Shown here in pieces: positions 52,571 through 64,000 of a stretch of 64,000 nucleotides of DNA. The notes under the pieces were generated by a model. It made no database searches and had not been told where the DNA came from. It was given only the letters and a program-made list of their open reading frames with translations. The stretch is from Glossina fuscipes (taxonomy: Eukaryota; Arthropoda; Insecta; Diptera; Glossinidae), in assembly GCF_014805625.2 (NCBI RefSeq), contig NW_023998415.1, forward strand, positions 37,762,174-37,826,173, read 5' to 3'. The translations under genes and the position numbers were made by a program. Within the stretch, counting starts at the first letter, position 1, and the number at the start of each line of letters is the position of its first letter.

Positions 52571-53200
52571 TTAAGTCTTCTCAGCTGCGAATTGACCAAG
52601 GAGTTGTAAAGTTGTACCATAGACTAATTCACTAGGTATGTAGCCAGTACCAGTGTTTACTGAACTGCGCACTAGTGGTAAAACATCCGCCCATTTTGTA
52701 AACGTGTGACATTTAATAGCATTTTTGCAAAGATGGATGCCATTGTTCGATTTGGTCGTTACTACAATAATATCTCCCAAAGGTATGGCTTCCTGTGATC
52801 TGGTTACTCTGTCAATATATATAAGGCAGTGTCTGTAATTTTTTGAGGAAGTTAATAAACGAATGATGTGTTTAAAACGTTTTTCAGGGACCTCTAGGTT
52901 ACCGATCGGTGTTTTGATATGTCTCATATCCATTTTGCTATGTCCGTCTTCATTGATGGCCGCACGGACCATTGAGTAACAATGACAAGTTATGCATAAT
53001 ATCAAATATTTCTTTTTGCAAACAGGTATGGAGCAATCACACGGAAGTTCTAAATTTGAATTTGATTTTCTTCGAAATATGGGGTGTATGATGAGGATTG
53101 GAGCAAATTTTCTAACTTTCATCAGAATCTTGATCACTTGCTAATGACCCGTAATCAATACTAGACTCAGTTTCAATAAGCGACAGAGAACCACCTGTTA
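52571..53200 (-). pseudogene. Gypsy integrase remnant (pol 3' part)
   Basis: A minus-strand frame of 188 codons at 53137-52571. Its second half reads IYIDRVTRSQEAIPLGDI, KWADVLPLVRSSVNTGTGYI and ELVYGTTLQLLGQF, the core-to-C-terminal part of gypsy integrases. Catalytic Asp/Glu context is only partly present (the Asp in YIDR). Confidence 0.8.
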
Positions 53201-53219
53201 CATTATTTTTTTTCTTTCG

Positions 53220-53560
53220 GTACTGTGATGTCGAATATCGCCCAAGTGACGTAGTTGCCTTAACGAAGCTTTGTCCAATTTTCGGCACAAAGGAAACGTA
53301 AGAGGTTTGTGATCAGTTTAGATGGTAAATGTGTACGCTTCCAAGAAATAATGGAAATGTTTAAGATCGGAATATATTGCTTGCAGTTCTCCGTACATTT
53401 TTTTCTTTTAAAAATCCAACGGTACCCAACAATCGTTAACGTATTATTGTAGAACTGCTTCCATACCAAAATCTGAAATGTCAATCCAAAGTAATAAAAG
53501 TGATGCTTCGATCGGGTAGGCTAGAAGTGAAGCGTCGGTAAGTTGTTTTTTGTAACAATC
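53220..53560 (-). pseudogene. Gypsy RNase H remnant
   Basis: In the minus strand, short frames carry a TDHKPLTF-like stretch near 53310 and HFLEAYTFTI-like residues upstream of it, which are RNase H features of gypsy pol. They are broken by stops and frame changes. Confidence 0.6.
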
Positions 53561-53831
53561 GAAAGCGTTTCTTAGCTCATCTGTTCAATAAATTCTTCAT
53601 TTATCGTTTTCCTTTGGTCTTTTTTGAAGTCGTCCAGAACTTTCCACAAAAAGGTAATAAGACCAAGAAATTGGCTAAGACGGTTTTTCTATTGCTTTTA
53701 CACGTTCAGTATTCGGTAATAATTCTTTTGATGCCATTAAAAAAAATTTTCTAGAAAATCAGTACCGATATGTGATTGTGGAACATATGCAACTATAGTT
53801 TTCTTTCTAAATGGTTGTCTTAAATTTAGGT

Positions 53832-54068
53832 TTAAATGCAAAACATTTTTTCAGTGTTGACAATTGGATTATTTGCGGCTTGAAAGTGGAATTTGTTTGG
53901 GTTAGAACATTTTCGAGATATAGATGGCGGAATTACTGATATCTCGCTTCCTATATCTATGAAGACCTTACCGTTTGAAAAATTGTCTCGTAGAAAATAG
54001 CGAGATATTATAAGTTTTCCTCCATCAGTCGCCTTGTACGAAGGATTTACTTGTTTTCCGTTTGACAT
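53832..54068 (-). pseudogene. Gypsy aspartic protease remnant
   Basis: The 78-codon frame contains VFIDIGSEISVIPPS, where retroelement proteases have D-T-G-S. Here the Thr is Ile, and the frame ends before a full protease-reverse transcriptase junction. Confidence 0.8.
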
Positions 54069-54600
54069 TTGTTAGCCTGAACATCCAACTTGAAATGATA
54101 TCAACAAAATCATGCCGATGACGTAGATGATACTCTTTCATTGCGGCTGCCGCTTCTATTTTGGTTTCGTATTCGGTCATGGAACTTAATTGCAGCGAAA
54201 CGCTTCGACAACTCAGTGATTTGTGTCTGTCACTGTGTTTACTGAAGGACAATCTAAGTAGTCATTAATCTTGTCTGCTATAATGATGAGTTTGGTTAGG
54301 CTGCCTGAGCCGATTGACAAAACAACTTTAATCGTTGACGGTAAACGTTGGAGCCATGAAGATTTCAGGGGATCATCTGACATTTTTAGGGAAGATACTT
54401 GACGCATTTCACGTTAAAGGGCTGAATGTTTTCTATCATCAAGATGAACATTTTGTAACAATTTTTGCAATCTTGGTTCTTCGGAAGGCGAGTGATAGTC
54501 TTTGAGAAAGTTAATTCCACCAGGTGAAATATTAATTTAAATGCTACGTTATTGCGGCCGCAAGTCACTTATTCCTTCGGATTCTGGCATTTTTGATGAT
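54069..54600 (-). pseudogene. Gypsy gag remnant
   Basis: Overlapping minus-strand frames carry SSWLQRLPSTIKVVLSIGSG, LIIIADKINDYLD and then SMTEYETKIEAA, in the order seen in insect gypsy gag proteins. The frames are shifted and truncated. Confidence 0.7.
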
Positions 54601-54720
54601 AATTGATAAGCGCACTTGTAAGTAACAAAATGTTTCATGAAAAAACAAGCAATTGCATAAGTGTATGTTTTCAGTTCAAGTAGAAAATGTGGTTATTTAT
54701 TCTTTCGTCGGAGTCACCAA

Positions 54721-54957
54721 TGTGGCGTCGTTAAGTCATTGCTTGTCAAAATAGTGTGACACAACAAGTGCTCACAGTAATAAAAATATTCTTGAACAAA
54801 GACATAATCGCAATTTATTTTTTATTAAGAAACACGAATTTATTAATTAATTTCAGGTCTGCCAACCTTTTGCAAGTCTACTAACTTTTTCTTACACTCT
54901 AAATATGTTATAGCAGTGTTACCATCAATCTCTTAAAACTATTTATTAATCCCAATA
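54721..54957 (-). repeat. 5' LTR of the gypsy element
   Basis: Partner of the LTR at 51972-52211. In element orientation it begins TATT and ends CACA, directly followed by the primer-binding-type TTGGTGACTCC. The two LTRs differ at many positions, so the insertion is old. Confidence 0.85.
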
Positions 54958-54963
54958 AATACT

Positions 54964-56414
54964 TAGGTAAAAATTAATGGTCAGTGGGTGAAAAGTGATG
55001 GACGAAAAAGGAATAATGTTTTTGAAATAAAACAATAAATCGTTTTAAGTGCTGCATACATGTACACAAGCTTAATATACTCTTATCAAAGGTAGTGTAC
55101 GATAGAATCAGAAAATGTTAAAAAAAATAAAACGATTCCTCTCTGATGCAAAAGAGGTGTTTATAGCAGTAGTGTGAGTGTAAATGTTTGTTGACGTTAC
55201 ATTTTGAAGATATATATACTTATATATAGAATTGCGTGTTAATAGTGCTTCAGTCTATATATTTCGCTAGGGCTGTGTAATGAGGTGTAATAGGATGCTT
55301 CTGATTACATAACTGTATAAATTTGCAATTTTCAATGAAACATATCTTCTTTGGCTTGGAATTTATTGTTGAAAGAACCGGTTGAAGTTGAATACATTGC
55401 AATTTGCTTCTTCATATGTTATTTATTTGTTCATAAAATGTTGCCATTTCCTACGTGTTTCTTACACTTAATTATTGATTTACGCAGATTTGCATAAATG
55501 GACTCATCTTTCAAGTCATACTTATTGATAAAATGTTTTTTCAATTTTGCATACCATCCGGGCACGAAGTATATATATATATATATATATGAATAAATAA
55601 TCTTTTGTTTTTCGAACATATTTCTGCCCTCTTACTTAGCTACCTTTTTACGAACAATAGATACGAATTCGTGTATGTATATAATAATTGTCAAGTGTTT
55701 TTATTATTATTATTTTTGCTTTTTTTTTTTTTTTTTTTCATCTTCTGTTTGTTTTAATATCAATCACTCTTGTGTAAAGTGTCAGACTCTTATTGTGTTA
55801 GAGATTTTTTCCGTGCGTCCCCCCCTCACCTTTTTTTTATACTTTTTTATGTTTTTTGTTTTGTCGTCTCTTCTGCTATGGACAAAGAATGCAATACAAG
55901 GTGCCGAAGAAAAGTACATTTGGATACATGAAGAGTAAAAGGAAAGGGTCTTGCATCACTTTGTAGTTCATATGAGTGTTGATGGTAACAATATTTAAGA
56001 CGCATTCATTGGTTTAATTTTTTGTCGAAGTTGCATGAATACTGTGTATCTCATTCATCTTAAGCTATGAGACTTGTTGTCGGCTACTTAATGCAAATCG
56101 GACTTGTGTTAGAAAACACAAAGATTATCGTGTGTGAATAAAACTAATACATGTTTGCTTTAAGCATTAGAATTAAGCTTAAAGGCATCCTATAGTAGCA
56201 CCTGCTGGTTATATGGTTTAAATTTACCTAATTTGGTTTAACATATCTAATGCCGTGCCTGCTCTAATGGAACTTTCATTCTTATTAACAGCTATTTATA
56301 ACTTTCACTTTTTTACACAAACTTAGTACTTAATAAAAGTTGAAAAATTTCTAGGATGTCAAAAATTTCGTAATAATAATTTAAAACTAAGACATTTTCA
56401 CATACATTACATAC
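54964..56414. other. Intergenic, no gene recognised
   Basis: It contains (TA)n at 55569-55591 and poly-T near 55719-55738. A minus-strand 62-codon frame at 55431-55619 (WYAKLKKHFINKYDLKDESI) may be a gag-like scrap, not assigned. Confidence 0.45.
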
Positions 56415-56806
56415 TAGTGATCACTTTCCAATCATAATCGATTCCAAAGTCCTCTGTTATTCGAAATTCCTCCTAGCTAAAGCGGATTGGATCAATTACT
56501 CCAAACAGGCCGAGTGTAAAGCGATTCGCAAGGCTGCTCATCTCTCTATTCCTCAATCCAGCAGCTTTCTTAAACGAGCTAGGCTTCGTTGGTGGAACAA
56601 CACGCCTTCGCTATTGAGGAAAAACAAAGTGGATCTATGACACCGCTTTAAAAGATGTCCTCATCATGATCATTTGTTATGATAATTGGAAAATTGCATA
56701 TCTACCTTAGAACTTGAAAGTTGTTTCTCCAAATCAAAGGCGAGGACACCTGATCTAGACCGCATCTCATACCAAATGTGCTCTGTCTAATTCAAGTAAA
56801 AGAGAA

Positions 56807-58072
56807 TTGCTGGACTTATATAATACGGTATTTTTGACTGGCCATATACCCTACATGTGGAAACTGGCAGCAGTTGCTCCAATTCCTATGTCAAAAAATT
56901 TCTCCAATTTCTCTCGTCCAATCTCTCTTTTATCTTGCCTTTCAAAAGTAGTAGAAAAGATTATGGCATCTAGACTATCTTGGTTTCTTGAGTCCAAGAA
57001 CCTGATTACAAAGCAACAAGTTGGTTTCAAAAGGGGTAGAGGGTGCGCAGACGCTCTTTTACGCATTGACTATTTTGCGAGCAGCGCAATTTCCGAACGG
57101 AATCATGTAACAATTCTCTCAATTGATTTCGAAGAAGCATTTGACAGAATTGGTCTTCATGTTATTTTAAGACTCTTGAAACCATGGAACGTTGGACCCG
57201 AATTCTTTAACTACATCAAATCATTCATGTCGCATCGGCGGTTTAAAGTTAGAATCAACAATCATCTCTCTGATTCCTTTCCGCTAGTGAATGGCATTTC
57301 GCAAGGATCCCGTTTTTTTGTCACGCTTTTCCAGATCACCTTCTACGAAATTAGCAAAATTCCTTGCGTGTACCAAGAGTCGAACATTGTTTCTACGCGG
57401 ACGATGTATACATTTTTACAAAAGAAAATGATAGCACGAAGGCCATCAACATCCTCGAATCTATTGCATGAGAGATCTCCACATGAGCAAACTCGTCAGG
57501 GGCTAAAAAAAATGTACATTTGTCGAAAGCAGATATGCGATATAGGCAATCTACTGAAGCATATTAATGACTTACCAGTAAAAAACGTGCAGACGCTCCA
57601 TATTCTCGGGCTCACGTTTTCCAACAAATATCGTTGGAAAACACACTGTCTTCGGTTAAAAAATTCTATTTTAACAAGGGTGAATTTCACACAGTCCGTT
57701 GCTTGGAAAAGCCATGCGCACATTAACACTATTGCTTATCTTACCAAAATGTTTGTTTTAAGCAAAATTGACTACACCTTGATAATTTATGGCAATAGCT
57801 GCAAATCTAATATCAACATCCTCAAGCCGGTCTATCACCAAGCCCTCAGACCGAATTGTTGTGCTTTCGGGACGACGCCCACAAACAATATTATAATTGA
57901 TATTGGTCTCTCAGCTTTAAAAGGTAGACTTTATGACTTAAAAGCTAAAATTGTCCCCAAGCTTCTTAATTCAAGCAAATCTATTCTCGGTGAAGACGTG
58001 AGAAAGATTATTATTGCCAAGAAAATTCGAAAGCCATCATCTACAATTGATCATACGTCGCAAAGGAATTGA
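56807..58072 (+). pseudogene. LINE reverse transcriptase remnant
   Basis: The 421-codon frame carries FSRPISLLSCLSKVVEKI, QQVGFKRGRGCADALLRI, ILSIDFEEAFDRIGLH and VNGISQGS, which are the successive RT motifs. The catalytic YADD box is present at 57394-57405 (FYADDVYIF) but in another frame, so a frameshift near 57330-57385 separates it from the upstream RT. The usual PQGSPLS has become SQGSRFF. Confidence 0.88.
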
Positions 58073-58238
58073 ACATTCCCCTAAAACTTTTCCGCTATTT
58101 TCGTGTTAGACCTCCATAGATTTTGAAAGACAGCTCTTTTGACATTTCGCTGTCTATGCACAAGAAAGGAGATACTCCAAATTACATCTCCAGGAATCTA
58201 ATAGCTAAAAATAAAACCCAAGTCCTGGAGAGTAACGG

Positions 58239-58640
58239 TTGGAATCCTTGGAATCTTCTTGCCTGCCACCTGCTTGTGCCGTGGTAGATGCTTCAGGACA
58301 AGTTCTTCTCAATCACATATTTCACGAAAGTACTTCAACTTTCACAACCCAAGCCAGAGCTATCGTTCACGCTGCGAACCATTTCCATAAAAACAAACTC
58401 AAAACCATCATTGTTACTGACAGTTTGTCTGTATTACAAGCTATACGGAATCCTTCGACTTCGATTTGAAGCACTATCGACTAATTAAGAAATATTACTA
58501 CAAGACCCGGCGAAAAAATTAAAATGTTATGGGTACCTAGCCATATCAGTTTATTGGGAAATGAGCAAGCTGATCGAACGGCGAAGTATGCTGCTTCTGC
58601 GCCCCTAATTATGGATGATGTCATGGAAAAGTTGGATGTT
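58239..58640 (+). pseudogene. LINE RNase H remnant
   Basis: VVDASGQVL, HAANHFHKNKLKTIIVTDS and then, in another frame, LWVPSHISLLGNEQADRTAK are RNase H motifs in order. The first and third catalytic Asp are kept, but the Glu expected in the (T)AE helix is changed (TTQARAI). Confidence 0.75.
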
Positions 58641-59150
58641 CAAAGACACATTGGAAGAAAAGTTAAAGACAAAATTATCGAAGCGAATCTACAATAGCAT
58701 CATCAGCACTACTCTTCTATTAACCCTCAATTAGTCCTTCACCTTTATATCCACCAAATGTTGAGAAAATCAAGATCCAAACATTTTCGAGAATTCTCCT
58801 TGGTCATAAAATTGCAACTCACCAGTAGATCTTGAAGAATAAGTTTACCTTAGCTAGAAGAATTGCATTTGTCAGCTACAGAACAGAATATCAATACAAT
58901 ATATTACTTTATCAAAACTCCTAGGTCCAATATCTAATGCACTTTTATAAATTAGAGCCGATAGCCTGTGTTGCTAGTGCTCAATGCCTTTCTTTTTGGT
59001 CTAAGAATTTATTTCATTTGTCGAAAATTATTAATAATAAGACGTTTTCAAGATTTTTGCTGAACGAGTTTTCTTTATGTGACTTAGCAAATTTCAAACG
59101 GATTCGACGCTTGGAGTTATCAGGCAAGTTTTGCAGGCAATAGATTACTG

Positions 59151-62100
59151 CGACTTTCAAGTCGGTATACCCGGCCTTTTTTACGGTAGACCGTATTTTA
59201 CGATTAGTATCCAGTCGTAACTGTAATGGGTGCGCGATCGATAAAGACATAGCTCTTATCGATTGGATACATATCATCCAGGTTGCTGCCACTGCTTACC
59301 TGCACTCAATGCCCGTCTGTGTCCGTCAAACCATTACACGCATAGAGGACCCTCTCCCCTCCAGGGTATTCGAACTGATTACTATCAATCACTAGCTGAT
59401 AAAATATTATTTGTTGAAAAGACGAACGGCAAACCCTTGTGAAAGAACGACCCAAATAAGAAAGAATTATTGTAAATTCTTTAAATACTTTAACTTATGT
59501 CATAAATTTGTGAAATATGTATTCAATTATGAGTTACGTGATTATTAAATTGTACGCTTTATTAATGTTACTTCGTAGTGTTATATTACGTAATACGAAA
59601 TGTGATGTGCAATGCTTGTAAAATAGGAAATAAGAAAATTGCAGTGAACCATCAATGGCGTGGAAGCATTTCTCTTGAAGAAATGTCATTGTTAAAGGAG
59701 AATCGTGCGCTTAACTCTGCTCGCAGTCATACTTTCGGATAAACGGAAATTGCCTTTTTTCCCAAATCAATGAAAACTTTGAAGCTCAAAGTTCAAGTTC
59801 ATAACTCAATGTGACGTTCTTGATGTACAAAGTAAACTGCTTGAATCCCGCCCACAAGAAAATTTCAATGCCCCATTTTAAATAATTCTGTGGAGCTTGT
59901 TCAAAGTGGCCAATGAAATGAATAAGTGAATCTCGTAATCGGCTGGACATCATTATCTCTGATTTATCAATACCTCTAGACTACGTTCTGGCTATAATCA
60001 TTCGGAAAATCGGAAGGGTGCTAAGTATTAATACGTCAACGAATTTCAAAATATATTATTAAAAGATGTTATACCATCTGAAGAAGAACTATATAGGTTC
60101 GCATTTGTTGCAATTCTTATAATAGAAACATTTTTTGGCCAAATTCATTCAAGAATTTACCTAAATGCGCATCGGACAACTAACGCTTATAACGCTTAAA
60201 ACCATGTCTGCCAAAAACTGTTAAAAGGCAGGAAAGTTATGAACAGCAACACGGTAAACGGCGGTGTGTCGCAAATCATTCTTGTTAAGCGGGATAGGCT
60301 CCAAACTCAGCATGATTATTAGGGACTTGCGAATAAATAAAATAAATTCAAACTGTTTTCTTGTTTATGTTATCATATCAATTATAGCAGACTATCGTTA
60401 ATTTACCTAATTTTTGTTACCTGACTTGTACTACAAATACATTTGTGACCTTAGTTTGTGTGAGTGACTTTACATTAATTAATTTTATAAAAGATTACTA
60501 GGGAAATGTTGGAATACTTTTAATCGCCTATTATCGTTTCATGTTTATTAATAATAATTTTTAGACATATCGACAATACTAATTAATTTATTATTATTAA
60601 TTTGGCAGAGGTGGTGATGTTGACCTCTTCACGTATTCAAGAGTATAAAGTTGAAGTTAATATTTAAATGTGTCTTTGAGACATTGCTTAACTTTGTTCA
60701 TAGAATTAGTTTATGATGAGAGCAAGCTCCTTATTGGAGCAGGAGATATTGGGACGTTCGATTTGTTTACATTCTACAATAATAATCGTGTTATAATGGG
60801 TAACTTTAATTTTGACTTATTTCAGTCATTTCGTTCTTTTCACCTCAGTCCGTCCGGCTAAGCGTAACTCCATGCTAAGCCGCTTTAATCTTCAACAGCA
60901 ACCTTTGTGTCCCATACAGATTACTTTCCGATAGATGAAAATCTTACTTCAGTTAATTATAGTTAAGCAACAATTGCTGACATCATTTATCATTCTCTTT
61001 TCTCTGTTTACCTTACTTTGACTTTGCCTAACTAGCTTAGTTGACATGTTGCAACCACAACAACAAAAAAATTATATTACCTTTGCATAAATAAATATAA
61101 CAGTATCGTATCTGCTTTAAGTCATTGTCGGTTTCCTCTCGCTTATCTATCGGAGAAGTCCGTTAGTACACAGTGTGATTGAACGTGCGTTTTATGATCT
61201 ACTTGCCACATACCCTATACCGCCTTCATGAAACCATCACGTTTTCACTCTAAGCAGAATAGCATTATAATTTTTGCTAGGCTTTGCGTGAGACATGCAT
61301 ACGAATGAGAACAAGAAACTTGGCTGTATTTGATTCTTGCTAGAGATCCCAGAGACATTAGCTTTTCACAGTCAATTTTCAATATGTTTTTATAGATTCA
61401 ATTTTACAAAATGATAGCGATCTTTACACTCATATATTTAATGTGTGCTGTATCTTTAACTTAAACTTTTATTTTATCCATCACACATCCATACAACATT
61501 ACTTTCGATTTGTTCTTAAATATATATATATATATTAATATATATATATTTTTATATATATATTAATAATTTTTAGTTTAAGTTTTATCGCAATCATAAC
61601 AATTTTTATAAATATTTCTAACACGTGCTGTCCTTACTTTTAAATTTTACTTTGTTCTTTTTCCTCAATTTTTTAAGTGTTCTTTTCATATAATAATACA
61701 TATATTTTCTTTCGTTTAAGTTTGACAAAAATACATATGCATAACTCGTGTTGTCCTTTTCACTGTGTTATTGAAGAGTCTTAACTTTTCTTCAACAGCT
61801 CGCTATTCGTGTTCTCTCGAAACGAAAACGAAATGTTCGCTTTGCTATGTTGTTTCGTGTGTTAGTCTGTCAATGAGTAAGTGAGCATGAATTGGAATAA
61901 TGGAAAGCAAGTGCATAAAGCAATACTCACCAATTATTCATACAGACGGACTTTTGTTTTTTCATTATTCGATTCTTTTGCTTTCATTATTGAAAATTTT
62001 TAAATTATAAAAAGAGTTTTGCTTAGTGATGTTCCGCTATCTCATCGGTCATTGGCTTTTTTTTTTCGACAAGAGTAAAGAGAGACCCATATATATCCCC

Positions 62101-64000
62101 TACATGTATATTACAAAAAAAGTAACATCTTTCTTGGTCTTTCTATTAAGATTGATTACACTGGCCCTGTTTGTGTTTTCACTAACTACGTTTGAGGGGA
62201 CCGCAAACAGAATTTCTTAAATGAATTATCTCATGATTTTCTGATGTTTTTTTCTAGAATTATTGTATACCTACGCTCGCTTAGATCTGTAGCGTCTCAA
62301 CATCTATAAAATTGTGACCTACGCAAATGAACTGAGACTTTTGTGTGTGTTGGAAAAAAACGATTTCTATTCCAAGGTCTTCTCTAAGGCAATCTTCCAA
62401 AAAGAAGGAGAAGATTGTCTATAGGAAAATGGGATTGTTGGCAATGATACAAATGTACAGATTGTACAATTTAGATGTGAATGAAATATACAACTATTTC
62501 ATACAAAGCACACCTTCAAAGTCTATGTATCGACTCTGGAGTTTCCTGACTTTTCGTACGATTGATTCAGTTATTTCTCTACTATCAATGAAGTGGATCT
62601 CTCTAAGGCTTTTAACTGACTTAATCGATGGAATTTCTTATAATTGCATTTAGTTTCGATCATTCAGCATATTTTGTGAACATAACATTTACCATGTCAC
62701 AATTTGCTCAGCATTAGAAAATAGGCAAAATTAGGCTAATATCGAAACGTAGATACTTGTCAGTCTTGGACAATTTCCAAAAGTGTAAAACAGCAAGTCG
62801 ACCAGGGCAGCTATTCTTCATAATTGTCGGTTTGAATTTTAATCTTTTAATTTTGATTACTGAATTAAGTAGAGAATTTCTGTATTAAGATAAAATCTCC
62901 ATTCTTATCTATGCGAACAGACGGACCTTTCAACCACTTTTGATAGAGTCTCTCAAGCATTGCTCATTGAGAAGCTCTATTAGGATTTTATGTGCCTCAT
63001 TAAAGATGTGCCTGTCTAAAGATGTAACGTCTACAGATGAAATTACAAGCGCAATTGTGTGCGCTCGGCTTAAAAAGCTAGAAAGAAAGCTAGCTAAAAA
63101 CTCAATTAAGGGTCTTATTGTAGGCTATAAGCGTTTGCCGACAGAAAAATGACAGGAAAATCAATTCCATTGCTATGTTACGCGGAAATGATGTACCTGA
63201 CTATGGTTCATATTAATAATTATAATAATTGATATGTTTGTCATTTTGATTATATTAGAAAAGTATAGTAAGAGTAACCTATAAACGTTAGGAAAATATT
63301 CCCTATATCTATACTTTTTTTTTTTTTTTTTTTATTTCGCCTTCTTGGCGTCTTTTTGTTTTCGTTTCGTTTTGTCCATTTGTATAGTAATAGATAGTAG
63401 ATGTTATGATATGCTCCACAAGAATACTTTACAAGCCTGTTTATGACCTCTATTATAAAAGATTTACTATCCAGAATTATGCCCTAGATTTTAAATATGG
63501 TACGATAGTGTCTATTAACTTTAAGTACTGACTTCACCTACAGCAATGATTTTATTTGAAACATTTTTCGGATGTTATTGTTCAAAAAGAAAAAATAGTA
63601 AAAAAGCATGCATAGACTATTGGCCTTGCCGTTTAAACTTTATTTATTCTATTCATATATCATCACTTTCGGGTAATCGGGTAAAGAATATTTGCCTAAT
63701 GGACTGGAAACGCTTCTGCAGCGATCTAAATTACATTATAAGGGTCGCATGAACAAGCATGTTTTCTTCTTCATACTCCTTACATTATTCACTTAAATTT
63801 ATACTTTTTATATGGTTTGTTTAGGGTGTACAATTTTGCCAACTTGCCTCTAAAATGCCACTGAGACGGTGACAGTAAAGAAAACTAAAAAAAATTTAAA
63901 AAAATGAAATTTTCATTTAATGGACAAACAACGAAAAAACTTTCTTCCTTTTGGAAGCAAAAATACTCTGATTTGGTCTTGTGCTTTACTCATAATGTTT
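59151..64000. other. Intergenic, no gene recognised
   Basis: AT-rich with many stops. Short frames at 60670-60861, 62345-62653 and 62940-63152 show no domain I can name. There are TA tracts near 61520-61562, a poly-T run at 63318-63343 and a ACAACAACAAAAAAA tract near 61050. Confidence 0.5.

Larger units (their letters stand above)
51972..54957 (-). mobile_element. Internally deleted Ty3/gypsy LTR retrotransposon
   Basis: Two similar LTRs (about 240 and 237 bp) bracket minus-strand coding remnants. Reading from 54957 down these are a primer-binding-type sequence next to the LTR (TTGGTGACTCCGAC), gag (WLQRLPSTIKVV, ADKINDYLD), protease (VFIDIGSEISVIPPS), RNase H pieces (near 53220-53500) and integrase (AIPLGDI, ELVYGTTLQLLGQF). 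The reverse transcriptase core is absent and the frames are broken by stops. A six-base target duplication AATACT flanks it (51966-51971 and 54958-54963). The element is about 3.0 kb; intact relatives are usually longer. Confidence 0.88.
56415..59150 (+). mobile_element. 5'-truncated, decayed non-LTR retrotransposon (I-clade-like LINE)
   Basis: Order on the + strand: the tail of an endonuclease domain (SDHFPIIIDS at about 56420-56450), a linker (RARLRWWNNTPSLLRKNK), reverse transcriptase (56807-58072), RNase H (58239-58490) and a tail ending with NLFHLSKIINNKTFSRFLLN (about 58990-59060). The endonuclease-RT-RNase H layout and the RT sequence resemble I-type elements of flies. Frameshifts and stops make it inactive. 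The 5' end with ORF1 and most of the endonuclease is missing; the 3' end is not sharply defined. Confidence 0.85.

Noticed and set aside
59360..59380. B-box-like AGTTCGAATACCC (minus strand) as a tRNA gene
   Set aside because: No A-box or cloverleaf can be formed around it.
62345..63152. Two short frames near the window end as host genes
   Set aside because: No recognisable domain and surrounding stops; kept only as unassigned sequence.

Overview
The window looks like a fly nuclear genome (a schizophoran dipteran, possibly a tephritid-type fruit fly). It is AT-rich and has one large gene with GT-AG introns, long CAG/CAA (Gln) and AAT (Asn) coding repeats, many (TA)n tracts and decayed transposable elements. 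The species cannot be fixed from the sequence alone.

The only clearly functional gene is the fly member of the MLL5/SETD5 family (Drosophila upSET), on the + strand. I could join six coding exons in phase: 11405-14022, 14280-14818, 14896-15088, 15414-22906, 22972-23133 and 24838-25097. Together they give 3754 codons. The protein has a Gln/Asn-rich N-terminus, a DHTY HCF-binding-type motif, one PHD finger, a Lys-rich basic stretch and a SET domain with the family-typical RFVRRSC motif in place of the active-enzyme (R)FxNHSC motif. After these come a charged helix, an acidic region rich in SUMO-consensus sites, Ser/Asn-rich stretches and a conserved C-terminal LSxxEYRKR motif. Such proteins act in the nucleus as chromatin restrictors that scaffold histone deacetylase complexes and bind promoter chromatin; that role is family knowledge, not something read here. 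The 3' end of the gene offers at least three alternative C-termini.

Positions 1-10360 are non-coding and are probably upstream sequence plus a 5' intron. There are candidate leader segments near 1861-2085 and 5640-5960 and a good splice acceptor at 10360. Positions 25098 to about 27400 look like a long AT-rich 3' UTR.

From about 28 kb to the end I see no convincing host gene. The region is a transposon graveyard: a broken piggyBac transposase (28.4-30.0 kb), about eleven copies of a mini-me/DINE-1-like non-autonomous repeat in two orientations and at least two subfamilies, an internally deleted Ty3/gypsy element with both LTRs and a target-site duplication (51966-54963, - strand), and a 5'-truncated I-clade-like LINE (56.4-59.2 kb, + strand). 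The last 4.6 kb holds only short open frames and simple repeats.
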